From positions 1-7,663 of the forward strand of contig JAEWGQ010000170.1 of the NCBI GenBank assembly GCA_023388235.1: DNA of 7,663 nucleotides, written 5' to 3'. The position numbers and the translations under genes were made by a program. The first letter of the stretch is position 1, and each line of letters opens with the position of its first letter. This document shows positions 6,703-7,663 of this stretch, piece by piece. The notes below the pieces were generated by a model. That model did no database searches. It saw only the letters and a program-made list of their open reading frames with translations, and was not told the origin of the DNA. Origin of the DNA: Actinomycetes bacterium. GTDB lineage: Bacteria; Actinomycetota; Actinomycetes; Actinomycetales; Cellulomonadaceae.

Positions 6703-6716
6703 TCGAAGCGTTTGCA
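6703..6716. promoter_or_regulatory. LacI-type operator O3 (asymmetric)
   Basis: tcgaagcgtttgca keeps the TCGAAGCG half-site of O1 and O2, but its other half reads TTTGCA instead of CTTCGA-like sequence. TTTGCA with a central CG is itself a familiar LacI-family half-site pattern. The centre is 110 bp from O2 and about 118 bp upstream of the second regulator. It may be a weak site for the same repressor, or a composite recognised by both regulators. Confidence 0.45.
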
Positions 6717-6793
6717 CACCTCCGGAGGCCCCTGGGGCGCCCCCGTGACCGCCGCCGACCCACCCCCGCGCTGCCGCACCGCCCCGACCTGCA

Positions 6794-6821
6794 CCGACGC
6801 ACGGGCACGCGCCACTACCCT
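6794..6821 (+). promoter_or_regulatory. Candidate promoter giving a leaderless mRNA for the plus-strand regulator
   Basis: TACCCT (6816-6821) fits the actinobacterial -10 pattern TANNNT and ends 6 nt before the ATG, so initiation at the usual seventh base would fall on the A of the start codon. CCGACG (6794-6799), with the conserved GAC core, lies 16 bp upstream as a weak -35. No good Shine-Dalgarno precedes the ATG, which fits leaderless translation, common in actinobacteria. Confidence 0.45.
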
Positions 6822-6827
6822 GGGCGG

Positions 6828-7663
6828 ATGGCGACCATCGGGGACGTGGCCCGGGCGGCGGGCGTCTCGGTCTCGACCGTGAGCTACGTGCTGAGCGGCA
6901 AGCGCACCATCTCGGCCCCCACCCGCGACCGGGTGCAGCGGGCCATCGCGGACCTCGGGTACCGCCCGCACGCCGGTGCGCGCGCGCTCGCGTCGAGCCG
7001 CAGCAACGTCATCGCGCTCATGGTGCCGTTCCGCCCCGGCATCAACGTGCAGATCATCATGCAGTTCGTCGGCGGCGTCGTCACGACCGCCCGCGAGCAC
7101 GACCACGACGTCCTGGTGCTGACCCAGGACGACCCGCAGGGCATGAACCGGGTGGCGGCGAGCTCCACCGCGGACGCGCTGATCGTGATGGACATCGAGG
7201 CCGACGACGCCCGCCTGCCCGCGCTGCGGTCGCTGACGCTGCCCAGCATCCTCATCGGCGTCCCGGACGACACCACCGGGCTCAGCTGCGTGGACCTCGA
7301 CTTCGCCGGGGCCGGCCGGCTGGCCGTCCGCGAGCTCGCGTCGCACGGCCACCGCCGCATCGCCCTCGTCGGCGCGTCGCAGGACCGCCTGGACCACCGC
7401 GCCAACTACGCCGTCCGGATGCGGCAGGGCGTGCTGGACCAGGCCGGCGCCGCCGGCGTCGAGGCCGCGGTCGTCCCCGCGGACCCGACGTTCACCGGCG
7501 GCGCCCGCGCGCTGGACCGCGTGCTCGACGAGCACCCCGGGACCACCGGCCTCGTGGTGCACAACGAGGCGGCGCTCGGCGGGGTGCTCGCCCGGGCGGC
7601 CGAGCGCGGGCTGCGGGTGCCGGACGACCTCTCGGTCGTCGCCGTCAGCCCCGCCGACATCGC
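6828..7663 (+). CDS. Second LacI-family transcriptional regulator, divergent, 3' end cut off by window
   Basis: 278 residues are visible of an expected 330-350. The N-terminal helix-turn-helix MATIGDVARAAGVSVSTVSYVL (about 2-45) is followed by a hinge helix (GARALAS) and the sugar-binding core beginning NVIALMVPF at about 62. Base-reading positions are Val15, Ser16 and Tyr20, a combination usual for the family, unlike the neighbouring regulator. The core carries VHNEAALGG where most members have ND, and SVVAVSPADI where most have GFDD; the neighbouring regulator shows the same two departures, so the pair may be paralogues. The ATG at 6828 is chosen because translation gives the canonical family start; its Shine-Dalgarno is poor and the mRNA may be leaderless. 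It could co-regulate the operon to the left or control genes beyond the right edge; the sequence does not decide. Confidence 0.93.
   Translation, partial: MATIGDVARAAGVSVSTVSYVLSGKRTISAPTRDRVQRAIADLGYRPHAGARALASSRSNVIALMVPFRPGINVQIIMQFVGGVVTTAREHDHDVLVLTQDDPQGMNRVAASSTADALIVMDIEADDARLPALRSLTLPSILIGVPDDTTGLSCVDLDFAGAGRLAVRELASHGHRRIALVGASQDRLDHRANYAVRMRQGVLDQAGAAGVEAAVVPADPTFTGGARALDRVLDEHPGTTGLVVHNEAALGGVLARAAERGLRVPDDLSVVAVSPADI

Larger units (their letters stand above)
6464..6827. other. Divergent intergenic control region
   Basis: 364 bp without a supported gene, between the two outward-reading regulators. It contains three operator-like sites, a candidate promoter for each direction and a leader hairpin, annotated separately. 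Open frames crossing it on either strand have no family resemblance and read as GC-driven shadows. The stretch from about 6717 to 6790 shows only GC-rich sequence with short palindromes (such as cctccggagg at 6719-6728) to which I can assign no role. Confidence 0.8.

Noticed and set aside
6719..6728. Palindrome cctccggagg
   Set aside because: It lacks the central CG with A/T-flanked halves seen in O1-O3, occurs once, and is not placed at a promoter.
6528..7562. Minus-strand open frame of about 344 codons opposite the second regulator
   Set aside because: No family resemblance; the plus strand encodes a textbook LacI N-terminus and core in this interval.
1..7663. Mobile elements, CRISPR arrays, tRNA or rRNA genes, defence or phage genes
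   Set aside because: I looked for spaced direct repeats, transposase motifs, tRNA-like cloverleaf segments and composition breaks and found none; the window reads as an ordinary carbohydrate-use locus.

Overview
The window is very GC-rich (estimated by eye at 70% or more), with strong G/C bias at third codon positions. It carries the short-lipobox lipoprotein, MsiK-style ABC importer and LacI regulator arrangement typical of plant-polysaccharide-degrading actinobacteria. A Micrococcales organism of the Cellulomonas kind is my inference; no rRNA or marker gene is present to settle it.

Layout: five genes run leftward on the minus strand, in transcription order: a LacI-family regulator (6463 to 5405), a sugar-binding lipoprotein (5326 to 4016), a MalF-type permease (3943 to 2993), a MalG-type permease (2993 to 2076) and a GH31 alpha-xylosidase of the YicI type (2062 to beyond the left edge). 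Gaps are 78 bp or less, the two permease genes overlap by one base, and the alpha-xylosidase ribosome-binding site overlaps the preceding stop codon, so this looks like one operon. A second LacI-family regulator (6828 to beyond the right edge) reads divergently on the plus strand.

The 364-bp divergent region (6464-6827) holds the control elements. There are three LacI-type operator-like sites sharing the half-site TCGAAGCG, a candidate minus-strand promoter with the best operator just downstream of its -10 box, and a candidate plus-strand -10 box placed so that the second regulator would be made from a leaderless mRNA.

Working model (inference): the lipoprotein captures an alpha-xylosylated oligosaccharide, most simply isoprimeverose or a xyloglucan fragment. 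The two permeases import it using an ATPase encoded elsewhere, and the cytoplasmic alpha-xylosidase removes the non-reducing-end xylose. The first-gene LacI regulator represses the operon and itself until an inducer appears. The parts are known families. I see no clearly new molecular system, and the less ordinary features are the operator cluster, the atypical residues in both regulators, and the RNA structures in the leader and between the binding-protein and permease genes.
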